Source: Patagioenas fasciata (Eukaryota; Chordata; Aves; Columbiformes; Columbidae). From it: DNA of 64,000 nt. Both the position numbers and the translations under genes were made by a program. Every line of letters begins with the position of its first letter. The stretch's first letter is position 1. A model generated the notes under the pieces. That model was not told where the DNA came from. It ran no database searches and saw only the letters and a list, made by a program, of their open reading frames with translations. The DNA lies in contig NC_092523.1 of assembly GCF_037038585.1 (NCBI RefSeq), positions 48,687,501-48,751,500 on the forward strand, read 5' to 3'. Positions 37,501-52,500 of this stretch are shown one piece after another.

Positions 37501-40500
37501 TGGCAAAGTGTATGTGAAGTGACACCCTGGAGTATCACAGTGACCTCTCACTTCTTGCTTCTATGTTCCTGCCTTGATGTGACCACAAGCAAATTTATAG
37601 AGTGAAGGCAGTGCTAGTAACTAAACCAGTCTCTCTGTTATTTAAGGCTGTAAATAACTGTGCTAAGTAAATTAATGAGCAGTACTGTACATGTTGTGCA
37701 GAGAAGCAGCCATTTCTGTAAATGTCATTAGTGTCTGTGATGAAAGGGGACTGCAGACTCATGTCTGTTACTTGGAGCTTCTCAGCTTTGACCTATGGAC
37801 AGTGTTTCTGGCAATGTCACCTGCTTTGGGTGGTCTTCTGTCCTTTACTGTCTTCCTTCCCGTCTGTTTTTTTCTTTTTTTTAATTCAGCAAGTCTACTA
37901 AATGTTTGCATTTCTTGCTTTGCAACCAAATTATCAGAGCCTTATCAGGTTCAGTGTTGCTGCTGTCAGTCTCTCTAATCAGGCTGCCTTTGGTAGTGCT
38001 CTGCTTTCTACTGCAAGCCTGGCAGTTGTTTACAAAGTTCATGAGAGGAAGACCTCAAGATCTGCGAGTTGAACTTGTAAAACCCAGTCTCCTCGATGGA
38101 TATAGTAAACTTCAGTTGTCCAAAGTTGGAGGAGGTTGCATGCTGATGTAAAATTTGCTTACTCCATACTTTAAAACTTTTGCCTGATACTAAGAGGTGT
38201 TTTAGAACAAGGTGAGCTGCTGTATGTGGGTGAGAACAGCCAGCGGAAATTGAGGGTAGCTGTCATACAGTGGAGGTATGGTCTTCCCATGGGGTCTGCT
38301 CTGGTAGTCTTGTGCCCTGCAGGTGCAGAGCATGGTGTTGCCCACACCCTTGCACACAGTCTCACATAGTCTGAACACAAGATACAACAAGCATGTAATG
38401 CCTTTTCAGAGAAGCTTGGCAAGGAGGAGGAAGGTAGTGGTAGTGAAATTGTGAGGCTGCTGTTGGGCAGGGTGGTTCGAGCTGCTGCCTATGTATTGTA
38501 CGTGTCCTACACCTGGCTGTGCCAGAGAGAGACTGTCTGCAATCAGAAAGGTGTGTTCTGCCCTTCAGCCCTCACCTCCTCCCTGTGAGCCTTCCTTTGG
38601 TGTCACTGCTGGCAAACCACAGCCTGCGGAGGTGGTGTGAGTGAAGGTCCAAGAGCGGTTTTAGCTTAAGTGGTCCATAGGGTGTGATTTCTTCCTCCTA
38701 GTCCCAGACTCCATGTGTTGTCTGTGACAGCTGTGAGCACAAGATGCCTAGGTGTTCAGGGTTGAAAGTGTGCAGAGAGAAATCAGAAGCTCGTTCTTGG
38801 GGCTTTAAAGGAGAGAGGAGGAGGTCAAAGGGTCCTGACAAACAGCATGCATTTCCCCCTCCCCAGTTACCAGTTTCCAAGTGGCAGAATCACAGTTCCA
38901 CTGGGGATGATGTTTCTTGGAAAAGCTGTTGAGTGTACTTGTGCTGCTAATACTGGTAAAAGCATTGAATAACCAGAACATTTGCTTGAAGTTATTTTGA
39001 CAAAATAAGGAGAAACCTTCATAAGAGGAGGGAGAAATCTTGGGTGTACTTCTCTTAGTGCAGTTTGAATAGCAAGCATTTCAGTTGCTACACTTTGTCT
39101 TCCTGTTTTCCTCTTTCCAGATTCATTAAAACATTCTGACATGTTTTAATGATCAGTTGACTTTGTTAGGACTGAAATAATGAAGCTCATCACAGCCTAG
39201 AAATACAGCTAGGATGTCCATATGCAGAAGTATCTTTGGATGTGCTGATGGAGACTGGAGAAGTCATCAGTCAGCTAAGTTTCATACTTAACATACAAAA
39301 ATCTTGTCAGGGAGTCTGGTGATCCACTGTTGTTTACTTTTTGTACAGTGGTTTAATGAAATGCTGGTGACTGATAAGTTTGGGCCATAGTGTTTTTCTC
39401 ATTTTTCTTGTTCTAACTGTTGAAAGCAATAGCAGGTTTTTCCATGGAGATTTTGGCTGTTGAATCAGGCTTCCATAAGTGCTAATGCTGTTAAGTGACG
39501 CCTTGCTAGATGGTTTAATGTGTTAGTGTAATTCATCTCCAAAAAGAGAGAACTTAGCTCCTTTCCTGCAAGAATTAAGGCTTTTCAATATTCAGGGAAC
39601 AGAAAGAACACACGGTGAAGTTTAGGTTGCTGTTGGTGTCTTATTAAACATTCAGCTGCCTCGTGCATTGAAATGTTGTTTCTCACACTTCTAATTTTTA
39701 GATCTTGGTTACACAGTGCTCAGGCATCCTCAATGTGGATGTGGCATGGCAGAGCAAAGAAATTGGCACATCTGTCCACAGACTTTGCAGCTGCTAGCAT
39801 TTACCCTAGAGGAATTTGTGCCAACAGTTGTTTCTCCTTTCCCTGTGTTCTTACTACCATCTCTTCCTTTTCTGATCAGGCTAGTAAGACACTTATCTCA
39901 AAGACTCTGTGAATACTTTCCTAGCAGACAGCAACAACCAAGGAAAGCAAATGCTCAGAGTTGCTTACTGGCAAGCTGGGGAGGCAATGAGGAGTTTTGG
40001 CCAGGTGTCCAAGCAGACTGCAGTCACTTGAAATTCTTCCAAGCCACAGCTTGTTCTCACCAGGGAAGAGATCCAGGTTTTGCCACTGAAGGTGTGACCT
40101 CAGGACTCATAGGTTCTCTACTCTGTTTTCAGGCAGTAAAAACCATCTGGTGCTGTTTGTGTAGCTCCCAATCCACATATGTCTGAAGGATTCTGCCACA
40201 TGCCCTAGAAAAAACCTGTCTTGTGAGCATCTGGAAGCTGTGTGTAGAAAGGGTGTGCCAACTCTCTGATAAACTTACTAGGAGTGGGTAAGCTAATTAA
40301 TCATGCGTTGCCGGTGCATCCTAATCAGTTCATGTAACTGGATGCTTTGTGGTTCCAGGAGACACTGAAGACCTTGTATAGCTTTCCAACATTGTGGAGA
40401 CAAAGTGTAAGCCCTGTTTTTATAAAGGGTGAGGCTGTGGAGTGAGGATGGGCTTTTCAGGGGTCTTCATGCTTGACTCAGCTTTACTGCTGCTTCCAAA

Positions 40501-43500
40501 CCTTCAATCAGAATGTGCTGATTGTTAGAAAGCTGAGTTACAGAAACATATAGCCCCTGTCCTCAGCTTTTGCTGAGTGTCCCTGCGAACCACAAACAAG
40601 CAAGAAAGCACAAGAGCAGTCTTGGGAACTAGGCCTGTCACACCTTTGAGAAGTGTTGTCCTGAAGCTGTTTTGCCTGGACCTCATTCTTTGATCCCATG
40701 TGTATTTTATGGAAAGACCTAACAAGGCTAAAACCAAACAAAGTCAAACCTTGATATGTCTGTTTATGTTGAGATGCGTGAGTTAAAGTGGACAGAAGAG
40801 TGAAAATTTGAACTCTGCCAGATATGAAGAACTGATAAATGACTTCCAAGTATTGTTTCTGGTTTGAGACAGCTGATGACTTAAGAAGAAAAGATTGCGT
40901 CAGTGTGTACTACTTGGAACTTATGTTTTGTTTTTTGAAAGTTTAATTATATGTTGAAACACTGTATTGCATAACACCTTCAGCCCTTCCCTATTGCTTT
41001 CAGGGTTTTGTTCTGCTTAGCTTTGCATGTAATTGTGCCTGTTAAGCTCCATTTGACTGTTCTTATTCATCACTTACTGAAGACATAATACTGAGAATGA
41101 ACTTCACCCTCTGCACCCTTCTTCTCAGTGTTGTTTTTCTAACAAGTGAGTAATGGTGTTGTGATGCTTTGGAAATTAAAACAAGTGTTTATCAACTACT
41201 AAAATGCCTCAAATTTTGATATGAGGAAGGGGTGAGAGGTCAATAAAGAAGAAATTGTCGAATGTTTTTGATAACACTATCCGTGTCAGCAGGGAGATGG
41301 TACATTGAGTGGCTTGGCAAGCCTGACAGTGAACTGGGACCCTTGTTGGACTGCCTGTGCAGTCTGTGCCCCCAGGGGAAGGCTGGCTTTTTTTCTATCT
41401 CTGGAAAGAGATGTCTGTCTGTAAAACTTAAACTGTTTCATGTTTACGTTTCTTTGACTTTGCAGGAAAGCTGCAATTGACAGTCTCAGGAATGTACTGT
41501 AGTGGGATGGACCATATGTGTATACTTCCAAAGGCAAATATCTTCAGCTTCAAGACAGGCATATTTTTTCGTCTGTGGTTGTCCAGTGGGTCCAGGTGAG
41601 GCTGTACTGTGCTTTCAGTGACACAGGGCAGCCTTTCAAAACAAGTCAGTATCTATTAGTCCTCTGGGATGCCACGTAAAGCAAGGTCCCTGTTGCTAAA
41701 TTAAGCTGGAGTCTGTGGGGACTGAATGAAGCAACCACTCTGGATTTCTAAACCCACTGATGTCCTCTCCATGTTCCAGTATGTGAAGCCATCTCTGTGC
41801 AGTCCTTGCCTCCCAGTACCTCAGGGCACTTTTTCTCCAGTTGCAGTACTGCTGTGGTCAGAGTCCTGCCTCTTCCAGCTCCTGATGCTGATCTTTGGTC
41901 GCTCGAATCTTCTGTCACCTCCCTAAGGTGCTCTGATGGCTCAGGGGTAGCTCACAGTGGTACTTTCACAGCAAATGAGATATGTTTACTTATCATGACA
42001 AGTAACAGCTAATTTCTTCCTTGGGAAAGCAGAGTCATGTCTGCAGGTAGCAAAACACATTCTCCATTATGGGTGCCATAGCCTCCTATATTGTTGATGT
42101 TTGCCCTTCTGTCACACTTGGGTTGTTCTCTGGAGTGTTTGGCAATGTGAAGGGATCAGCTTTGGAAGAAGGGCAGGCTGGTGAGTTTATGACCAGTTTT
42201 AAGAGCACAGGCACTCGGGATAATGGTTGGTCTTGGTGTACACTGGCAAGCAAGCTTATAGCAAAGTGATGGGTTCATAGAATAGTTTGGTTTGGAAGGA
42301 GCCTTTAAAGGCCATTTAGTCCAATCCCCCTGCAATGAGCAGGGACATCTCAATAGATCAAGTTGCTCAGAGCCCCATCCAGCCTGGCCTTGAATGTTTC
42401 CAGAACTGGGGGATCTACTACCTCTCTGGGCATCGTGTTCCAGTGTTTCACCATCGTAATTGTTAACAAAAAAAAAAAAAAAAAAATCAAATCTTCCTTA
42501 TCTTAACCTGAATCTCCCCTCTTTTAGTTTAAAACCATTACCCTTTATCCTATCACAATACACCCTGCTAAAAAGTCTGTCCCCACCTTTCTTATAAGCC
42601 CCCTTTAAGTACTGAAAGGCTACAATAAGGTCTCTCCAGAGCCTTCTCCAGGCTGAACAACCCCAACTCTCACAGGAGAGGTGTTACAGCCCTCTGATTG
42701 TGAATCAAAGGTACTTCCTGTGGAGATGAGGATGGTTTCATCTCTCTCTTCTTTTGATGGTAGGATCCTCTTCAGCAGGAGCTTTAGTTTTGAACCTCCA
42801 GGTCCAGTACATAAGCATACACTTGGCTGAACTTAGGTGATGTGACAACACATTGCAGTGTTGTGTTTGTTTGTTTTTTTTTTTTAATCTTGCTGACTGA
42901 GAAGAATAGACCATAAACACATATGCTGTTGAGACACCTTGTCTGTTGTTTGTGATTGACTTTGGCTAGCCTGTACAGCTGCTACTTGTTTAGAGCTCAC
43001 AGATAAAAATAGGCTCCCTCAATTACATATGCAAATGAACATAATAAAAGAGACTGCCAAGAAGTGCTACAGTTGGACACTTATAGGCCCACGTGTGGAA
43101 ACTGCATGTGAAAATTGAGTTACTGCCCTTGAAACCTCCCTGTGTCTTTGCAGAGGGTTGACAGTGGGACTGGGTGAAATTAGTCCTGGTGGAAGGAGCT
43201 GCAGGGCAAAGGGTGTTATTAAGCTAAAGGACAGTTGTATGGCAGGCAAGCCCAGTCCTCAAACCTTCCTAGATGTTTGCGTGCTTATTACTTGTCAACT
43301 GCACCTCCATTGCCCTTAATTATCTTGAGTGAAAGGAAACACATGTTCAGGCAGCATTGTCCTCTGTTAGGATACATATTTAAATATTGGTCACTTTTCT
43401 ATAACATCCATTAAGGATTATTCTCCTTATCATTTTCTGAAACCCAGACTTAAAAAGCAAGCTCTCCTAGGGGGCCTTCCTTTTAAATTAATTTTAGACA

Positions 43501-46500
43501 TTTAGATTGATTGGTTTGCAGGTTTTGGTGCTAAGCATGTTAATGATTTCTGAATGTCCTTGATGTGTGGTATAATTTTCATATAATGACATGTAGCTAC
43601 CCTTCCCTCTCATGTCACATGCAAGAGGGACTTTAACAAAACTAATTATTGCCTTGTAGCTTACAGGGTGAAATTTTTCTTCATCCACCTGAAACATTTG
43701 TATATTCAGGGAAGAAAAATCCAGCTTTGCTTCTGTCTGGCTTTTGGGGAGTTTTTCCATCAGATGATCAGTTTTTCTATCTTCCTGAAAGGAAATTGTA
43801 GTGAGGTGGGTGTTGGTCTCTTTTCCTGGGTAACAAGTAAATGTACAAGGGGAAATGGCCTCAAGTGGCACCAGAGAAGGTTTACATTGGATATTTGAAA
43901 AAAATTATTCACTGAAAGGGTTTTCAGGCATTGGAACAGGCTACCCAGGGAAATGGTTGAGTCACTATCTCTGGAGGTGTTTAAAAGACATGGAGATGTG
44001 GCTCTTAGGGACATTGTTTAGTGGTGGTCTTGGTAGTACTAGGTTAATGGTTCTGAAGCTTCTTTTCCAACCTAAATGATTCTATGTATGGCATTTCCAG
44101 TGTTTTATTGCAAAACAAGGCTTTTTCATGTCCCTTTGTACAAACTCTGCATAACAAGTAAGATCTACTTGTTGATTTTGTAAGAGTAGCTGTCAAACCT
44201 ATTTCAGTTGCTTGACATGACGTAATGATGGAAAGTCAATTGTGGGTGGTCTTCCCGAGAACTGAGTGTGGTGTGCGTGTGTGTGTTTTTTTTTCCTTCC
44301 CTCTTTTATTCCTCTGTAAGGCCTTCTTGCTTTGCTTCCTTTTTATGGGACTTTTTAATGAGTGTCTAACAGTGGTAGTAATAGGTTGATGTGTTCAAAC
44401 CTGTTCCAGGCTTAGCACGGGGGTGTTGTAACCCATAGACTTTCATGTATCAAGCAATACAGCAAGGGGTGGATGGGTTGATTAGCTTTGTGGGTTGACT
44501 TGCCTTCATTGGATGTGAGAGCTGTCAAAGGTCAAATATATTTTACAGGATCTGCCAACTTCGGGGTCCTGGTTGATCCCCACCTCAAAGCTGAGTGAAA
44601 AAACAAAACTTGGGAAGCACGGTGGTTCCTAATTCACCTGATAAATTCCCCTGTATCTGTGAGGCTGGCTGTGTAGACTGTCCTTGTGCCTGGGAGCATG
44701 TACCTGGCTTTCAGAAGAGCTCAACAGCTACGTTTTCAATAAAACATTGGTGCTTTCCTTTTGTAGCAAGTGTTCTAAAACTAAATTGAGGATCAGTGCA
44801 CCCATCTGAATGGTTTTGCAAAACAGATTTGCCTAGACCTGATTGTCTGCATGTCACTGTGAGATGAATCCTGTGACCAGAGAGGATTTTTTTCTGTTTT
44901 CCTCAGAGCAAATTGGAGCCCTGGCCGGGCAGCACATTGTGCACGTGGCCTGCGGAGAGTCTCACAGCTTGGCGCTCAGCGACCAGGGACAGCTCTTCTC
45001 CTGGGGTGCTGGCAGCGATGGGCAGTTGGGCCTCACCACTATAGAAGACGCAGTGACAGTGCCAAGGTAAATTTTGAGCAGGTTCAGGTTTCCTTAGGGC
45101 AGCTCCTTGGAGACAATATGTCAAGGTTGCTTGCCATCCAGCCTGGAGTCAATGGAAGCCTTTTGCTCAGAGGGGCTGTAATCAGGCACTTTACATGTAG
45201 GAGTGTTAGGGTGATGCCTCCTCCTTTTCTGAACTGTACTGCTACTCCCTGAGCTTCTCTCTGGGATTTAGGCAAGTCCTCAGGAGGTTTGGGCAGGACA
45301 GGCCTTCTGCCTGTGGGTGCCTGGGGCATGGAAAAGAAAACCAGAGCAGACTTGGCGTGTTTTGTAGAGGGCAAGGAAATGCATGAGGGAGGACACAAAA
45401 ATAGAAATGCTGTGTGTGATACTCATTTATTGCAGTCCCTAGGAAATCCTCTGACATAGAAGATACCTTTCAAGAGTAAGGAAAAAAAAAATATGACTGC
45501 ATGAACTAGCACCTCAGCTCTGAAACTGTTTTGTAGTGTTGCCCGTTAGCAGCAAAGCTACTGCAATTCTGAATAGTGAATGTTACACTGAAACTTTAGG
45601 GTAGTGTTCAATTTTCTTTGTTTACGTACTCATTTAATGTGTTTTATCTGTGACGGGGCACTAACAGGTTAAGTACAAGGACATGTAGGTAGTGGCAGTG
45701 GCTGCTGGCAGACACCAAGACTCCTCCATCCAAATAGTTTCCAGATGATAGGTCTCAACTTATCACCATAATTAAGATAAATGATCTCTTTGTACTTAAT
45801 GGTGTTGTATCATGCTACATTAGTAGCAGATGTAGTCTGTCCCTTACGCGGCCTGCCACTGCAGATTCCACGCAGAGAAGTTTGGGACGTCTGTCTAGGG
45901 TGGCTGTCGTTGTTGAAACAGTATTTAAAGGAAAAGAGTTTCAGTCACAAAACATTAATGTTTGAGCTGAAGGGCTCTGTGGGAAGACAGTCCTTAACTT
46001 ACAGGTGGCTCTAATGTAGCAGAAAGACAAGGTCACATGTCACTGTGATAGTGCCATTTTAATAATATTTTTGTGAAATAACTTGAACCTTTGACATACT
46101 ATTCTCTGTACAAAGCGCTGAAGAGGTTTAGGTGCTGTAACTCATAGGAACCGCTTGGTCCCTGAGAGCATTAAAAATGTTGATGTCTGAAAAAGAGTAG
46201 TGAGAGACACACCAAGAAGCAGCTATTTTAACCGTTTTCAGATGGCTGGATTTAGTGTTATAGCAGTGCATATAATTGCAGTTAGTATTCAAGTATCTGA
46301 AGGTCTCAACAGATTTGCATCTGTTATGTATGGATCTGTGTTACCTTCAAGACTCCATTCCTCAGTCTCAAAACCATAGGGTATATGTGCACGTGTAACT
46401 AATATTTGAATGGAAATAATAATTTTGACCTAAGGTGATACTGTATGTGTGGATACATATTCTAACAAAGTTGTCTTCTTTAGGTTGATAAAGAAATTGA

Positions 46501-49500
46501 ACCAACAGACAATACTGCAGGTTTCCTGTGGAAATTGGCATTGCCTGGCTTTGGCAACAGGTACTGTAACATGCATAATTTATTACCAATATTTGTGCTG
46601 TTATTTTGCACATTATCCAAGATTGCATATTTCTGCATAATAAACCAGGGACCTCCCTGTTCCAACTACTTTCAGGCCAAATGGGAGGCTAAAAATGGAT
46701 CAGTTCTCATGAATATTGAAAAAGAGCCTTGCCAATACTGTCAAGAAATAAAATGTTACACACAGGCCACCCATTGTCTCACTGGTAAATGGTGGCAGGA
46801 ATACTTAAAAGCTTTCTATCTTGATGTAGAAAAATGTGTGTAATTAGTTTTTTTTTGTGCTGAAATTGTCCTTGGCTACCCTTTTATAACATGTGGAAGG
46901 TTCTTTGTTTGAGTTAAAGCAGTCTTATGTTGTATTTTGCACTTAGTTGCATGTCTGTTTATTTACCTGGTGGCTTCAGACTGTAGTTTTATTTTGACAA
47001 AGAGAATGTCCTTGATTTTTTCAATCATAAGACCCAAGTGAGAGTGAAGCCCCCAGTACTGGTTATTGTTCATTTTGACAAGCTTACTTTTCTGTTGACC
47101 AACTTTTACTTGACGTTCTCTTTTTTTTTTTTTCAGATGGCCAGTTCTTCACATGGGGGCAGAACAGCTATGGTCAGCTGGGCTTGGGTAAAGAATGTCC
47201 CTCCCAAGCCAGTCCACAACGTGTCAAATCTCTTGATGGGATCCCTTTGGCTCAGGTTGCTGCAGGCGGAGCCCACAGTTTTGCCCTCTCTCTCTCAGGA
47301 GCTGTGTTTGGCTGGGGGAAGAACAGCTCAGGACAGCTGGGACTAAGTGATGAACGAGGTATTAAAGTTATGCTCCTAGGTGTAAGAAGGATGGGCTTTT
47401 TTGGCCTAGTGTCTCTTTTCACATTGACAGTGTATTTTTTCTGAGCAGATATGTAACCTGCAGCAGCTGCTCTTGGGAGGAGGGGGCAGAGGAACAGTCT
47501 CTGATGGGACAGGATTTTCATACTTAGTAAGAACAGAAACACTTTTTTTTTCTTCTTCTGGATATTAGTAGAAGTGAGGAAGGTTGAAAAGAAGGATCTT
47601 GCAAACCTGAGTATTAATATGCAGGCATTGAAGGAAGTACTCATATTTTTTTTTTCCTCTTCTCAAAAATGCTTTGTCCATATTTTGTTTGAAGTTGATG
47701 TGGAGCAAAGGCCCTTCCTGCAGAACATCAGGTTGAACCCATCCCCTTGTTTGCCAGTGTGTTTATGACTGGTGAGCAACTGTGTGCTACAAAATGATGG
47801 CAACATGGAGTATCTCAGTATTGTAAAATGTTTAGTTTATTGGTTGCACAGTTTTCCAGGCACAGAGGGCCAATGGTGTAGTTTTTTTTTGGGTGGCCAT
47901 GTTCAGTGAAGCCTAGCCATCAACAGGCTTGAAGATAGGTTTGTAAAAAGGTCTTTTCCAACCTAAATGATTCTGTGGTTCTGTGAGGCCAAAAAGTGGG
48001 TGTGACATTACCACTGGTCTGAAAAGCTCAGATCTCCCCTGCTTGCTATTAACTTTTTGCAAGAGCAAGTGAGTGAAAGATTTTCTTTGGAGCTTCAAAT
48101 CAATCTCTTTACCATTTTCTTCATAGTTGCTGAGTAGCTTTAAATATCTAGGCAAGTTACTAAGTGTGGATGTGATACCTAGCATGCATGGATAATTTAT
48201 TTTGCATGGGTGAGTACACGAAGTGTGTAGATTTGTAAATGTTAGGTTGCATAATGTGGTAGTATATAAACACTGTATGTTGCAAAAGAAGAGCGTTACC
48301 TATAATGGAATGATGCACTTTGACAACCCACCCTACCAGCTGGAGTGTATTTAAAGCAATTACTCAAAAATAACCTGTAATTTTGCAAAGGAGGCTCAAA
48401 TGTTGTATGCATTGTTTCAACTTGCTTTATGCATTTAGGATATGAAACCCAATTGTAAGACTTGCAACATACCTTGCGTTCTCTCAAAAATACTGCAGAT
48501 CTACTCTCTTGTACTGTATGTAAGCTAGAGTTGATCTAGTGTAAGAGCAGCCATGTTATTTCCACGTAGACTGGCAGATAAAGCTTGTAGTTTCAAGAGC
48601 TGCAGTTTATATGTGAGAGGCTTGCTTTGACATGGAGCTAATCTTAAATGAACATTTAAGGGACATTTGCTTGTGGGACTGTGTTGGCCAGAGATCATAT
48701 TCTGCTTACCTCTGAATACGTGGCACTGTACTAAATACATGATATTTCTGGTAAGTGAATCATGGTAAGACAGTGCGAGTTATACCTAGTGAACATAAAC
48801 AGCAAAGTGTACAAACATGAGTAGTCTGCAGCGCTGTTATTTAAAAAATTATGCTGTAGAGATAAGTGTCATTGCTGTCAAAATAAAGATCAGAGTGCTA
48901 AAATATAGAACAAAGTAAATGAAAAAAATCTGCTCTCATTTCTAAATCTAGGAAAATGTGGCTATTTTTCTTTCACTACCGAGAAAAAAAACCACCTGTC
49001 AAATCCTTGGGTGAGAATCTTAAAAAATGGACAACTTCTGTAGGTAGGAACCTGATTTTTTTGTTGACGTGAAGTAAGCTGATGCTTCCCTTAATATCTG
49101 TTTCAGGGTGCCTACAGCTCCTTGAGACACTTACGTGTTTTACTGACATAAAGTAAAAGCCAACCTCACTGTGTGAGCTAGCACAGGTGGGATGCAGGAA
49201 CAACCACAAAACCACAGATGAAATGCAAAGAGTAAATTTACCTCATCAGCTGGGGAATCCCTGAAGCAGCACCTGAGCAGAGGCACACCAGCACCATGGA
49301 GCTGGATCCTTGCTAAAGGATCACTGAATCTGCTGTTTTTGCCTGTATTTCAGAGATTTGCGCAGGTGTAGTTTACCCCTGTGCTTTGATCTTTACGACA
49401 GCAGGGCAAGAATGTCAAACATGTTTGATAAGGTGCCTCTGAACCTCTCACAGACCTGTGTTGTCTGAACACAGGTGTTCTGCTTGTCCAACATACAAGA

Positions 49501-52500
49501 CTAAACAACAAGTAGTATAGAATCATAGAATCATTTTGAATGGAAGAGACCCTTAAGATCATCAAGTCCGACCATAACCTAACTCTGGCACTGAACCATG
49601 TCCCTAAGAACCTTGTCTGTGCGCCTTTTAAATTTCTCCAGGGATGATGACTCCACCGCTGCCCTGGGCAGCCTGTTCCAATGTTAGCCCTTTCCATGAA
49701 GAATTTTTTCCTAATATCCATTTCTTAATATTATATGTGTTTTTGTACACCTCAGCTGCAGGTAAATTGAGTGTGTTTGTAATCCTCCTTACCTTTCCCC
49801 ACACTTGCTTAGTCTATTCATTCTCAGGATACCCACTTCTAATAGTGAGAATATCAGAGCAAAGGAGAATAGCCATCATTTGACAGTTGGCAGAGATTAG
49901 CCTTTTCAAGTAGGAGGATCTTCTTGAAGGATGACAACAGAAGGAAGGATAGGCATTTAAATACACCTTGGGATTCACCTTGTCATGTGTTGTGCTGGTG
50001 TCTGCCATGTGTCAGGATTGTTCTGTGTGGAAAAGGTCCAAGCAAGATTTTGGAAACAAATGTTTGCAGTCATCAGTGTGAAGTCTGGAATGGAACATGA
50101 GGCTGAAGGTGGGCGTAGCTAGGCTGCATCATCATACCTCCTAAACTGCAAGTGCATGTTGAGTTGATACAAGATTCTCAATATTTGCATTCTTGCTCTG
50201 GATGATTTTTTTTGAGTCAGGACAAAGCTTTTAAGAATCGGAGGGGCAACACCAGTGAAGTACTCAAAGATGTGTGTTTTTTTTTTTTCCCCCAGTTGTT
50301 GAAGCTTCCATTGCACATGTAAAACACATCTGAAAATCAGACTTGTCAGTGGTTTTCTCAGACATTTAGGTTTGTGTTAATGAAAGAGCTCTTTTATTTT
50401 GTCTTCAATGCAGACCGAGAATCTCCTTGTCATGTGAAGCTGTTGCGGTCTCAGAAGGTAGTTTACATCAGCTGTGGAGAGGAACACACAGCTGTTCTGA
50501 CAAAGGTAAAGATGCCAACCTGAGAACCCTGGCTTCTGTCTTGCCTGCCTGATGGTTTCACATTAGTTTCCTGGGTAACAATAGAGAAGAACAGATTGAA
50601 TTACTGTATTCCATCTGACCCTGGTAAAAGAAACTAAATGGAAAGTGTAGTCATCTTCTGATTTATTCTGAGATTCATTGCCAGCATGATCTGTTGCTCG
50701 TTTTGACAAGAAAACTCAGGTGAATTGCTCAAAAAAAATAGCTTTGAGCAAAAAAATGAACAAGCATACATCCAAAGGGGTGAAAATAGCATTTTGTTGG
50801 AAGATGAAAAGAGAATGATACTATACATCAGAATAAAATGCAAGTCAAAATGGGTGTTTAACTGAAACATTAGCAGTCGCTCACAGAATTTACAAGAGGT
50901 TTTCATTTCCAAACCTTCTGTTTCGTAGTGGAGTATGATTTAGTGGACAGAGGACAGGGCTAGGATTTGGAAGACCACTACTCAGTTCTTGCCTTGCCTC
51001 TGCCGCTTCCCTTGTGTTACTTCCTTTTCTGGTGGCTCAGTGTACACCACTGTAAAATTAATTAAACAGCTGTCTTTGGGATTCCTGTAGGAAAAACACT
51101 GTTATAAAAGCTGCTACAGTTCTAATCTTCTATTCAAATAAAAAGGTTGCAGTCTTTCTGATCAGCTGCTGACAGAGATGGGTGTAAAGTATTGTGGAAA
51201 TGGGGTGCTGTTCAGCCGTACTTAAATCTACAGGGATCTTGGACTCATCTGGTGATGGTGGGGAGAAGCTTACCTAATGTAGACATGCCTAAAGATAATT
51301 TTGTTTGTCTCTGATGGGTGGCAAAGTAGCTAGTTGGAAGCTGCATTTGCAGAATCCAAGTTTCTTTTCTGAATCCTTTGGAAATCCCCAGCAATCTCTG
51401 CCTAAGCCTAGGCTCATACTGAAACTGGAGTCAGAGAGATGCTGCTGGGTTACGGGTCCCTAAATGGAGAATATGCTGTTTGATTTGCTAACAGAGTGGA
51501 GGGGTGTTCACGTTCGGTGCAGGTTCCTGTGGGCAACTGGGACATGACTCCATGAATGATGAAGTGAACCCCCGAAGAGTTCTTGAACTGATGGGCAGCG
51601 AAGTATCCCAGATTGCTTGTGGCAGGTGAGTCGTGTGCAGTCAGAAATTTTCTTTGGTGGAGGTGAATGCTGACACTGAGTCTTTGCAAATAGGGAGAGT
51701 AATCTTGCTTCTGTATCCTATGTGTTAGAATTATGTTGATTTAAATTTTACTTCCTGTGAGAATTTTCAGACCCTCTAAAGAAGGTTGGTTTTTAATTGG
51801 GATTGTTTTTTTTACTGTAACCTGGTAAAAGATGGCTCTCCATCTTAATAATTCAACAAGACTTTAAAGCAGCAGCCCCTTTGGCTTCAAGTTTCCAGCC
51901 TCTTTCATGACAGGAGGGTTAGTAACACTGGTGCTGTGTTGTTGCCTTTTGATATGTACAGGCTTAGCAAATGACTAAGCTAATTCCATCTGTGAGCCTG
52001 ATACCAGCCACATGCTGGCACATGTTGCTCTTTGTCACTTCCACCTAAAGAGCTCCATCCCATAAACTGGTGCCATCAGGTGGCAAAAGCAGAGCATTGG
52101 TGCTAAGTTAAAGATGCTGCTCTGTACCAGCTTCTGGTCTAGGGGAATGGAGAATGAATTTTAGGCTGCATTTGTTTTTTTGGTGTGTTGTGTTTTTTTT
52201 TTTTTTTTTTTTTCCCCTCTCCTGTTTGTTAAATAAGGCGCAAATTTTGTACCCATCTCTGTTACAGACATCACACTTTAGCCTTTGTGCCTTCTTCAGG
52301 AATGATCTATGCATTTGGCTGTGGAACGAGAGGCCAGCTGGGAACGGGGCACACATGCAATGTTAAGTGTCCCTCTCCTGTCAAGGGTCACTGGGCAGCT
52401 CACAATGGGCAACTCTCAGGGAAACCTGGTACGTATTGTGTGCAATTTGAAGTCACAAATGGACATAAATAATTTCATTTCACCTGTGGCTCTCTGAAGA

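Larger units (their letters stand above)
28765..44906 (+). other. HERC3 coding intron 1 (16 kb)
   Basis: This is the longest intron in the window. It contains a minus-strand CR1 fragment (42275-42670), a plus-strand CR1 3' fragment (43802-44086) and a T/G-rich low-complexity tract (34377-34457). Open frames such as 35883-36413 minus, 37116-37517 plus and 39716-40186 plus show no recognisable family. I see no intronic gene; mammals carry the NAP1L5 retrogene at this locus, and I found nothing like it here. Confidence 0.55.
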
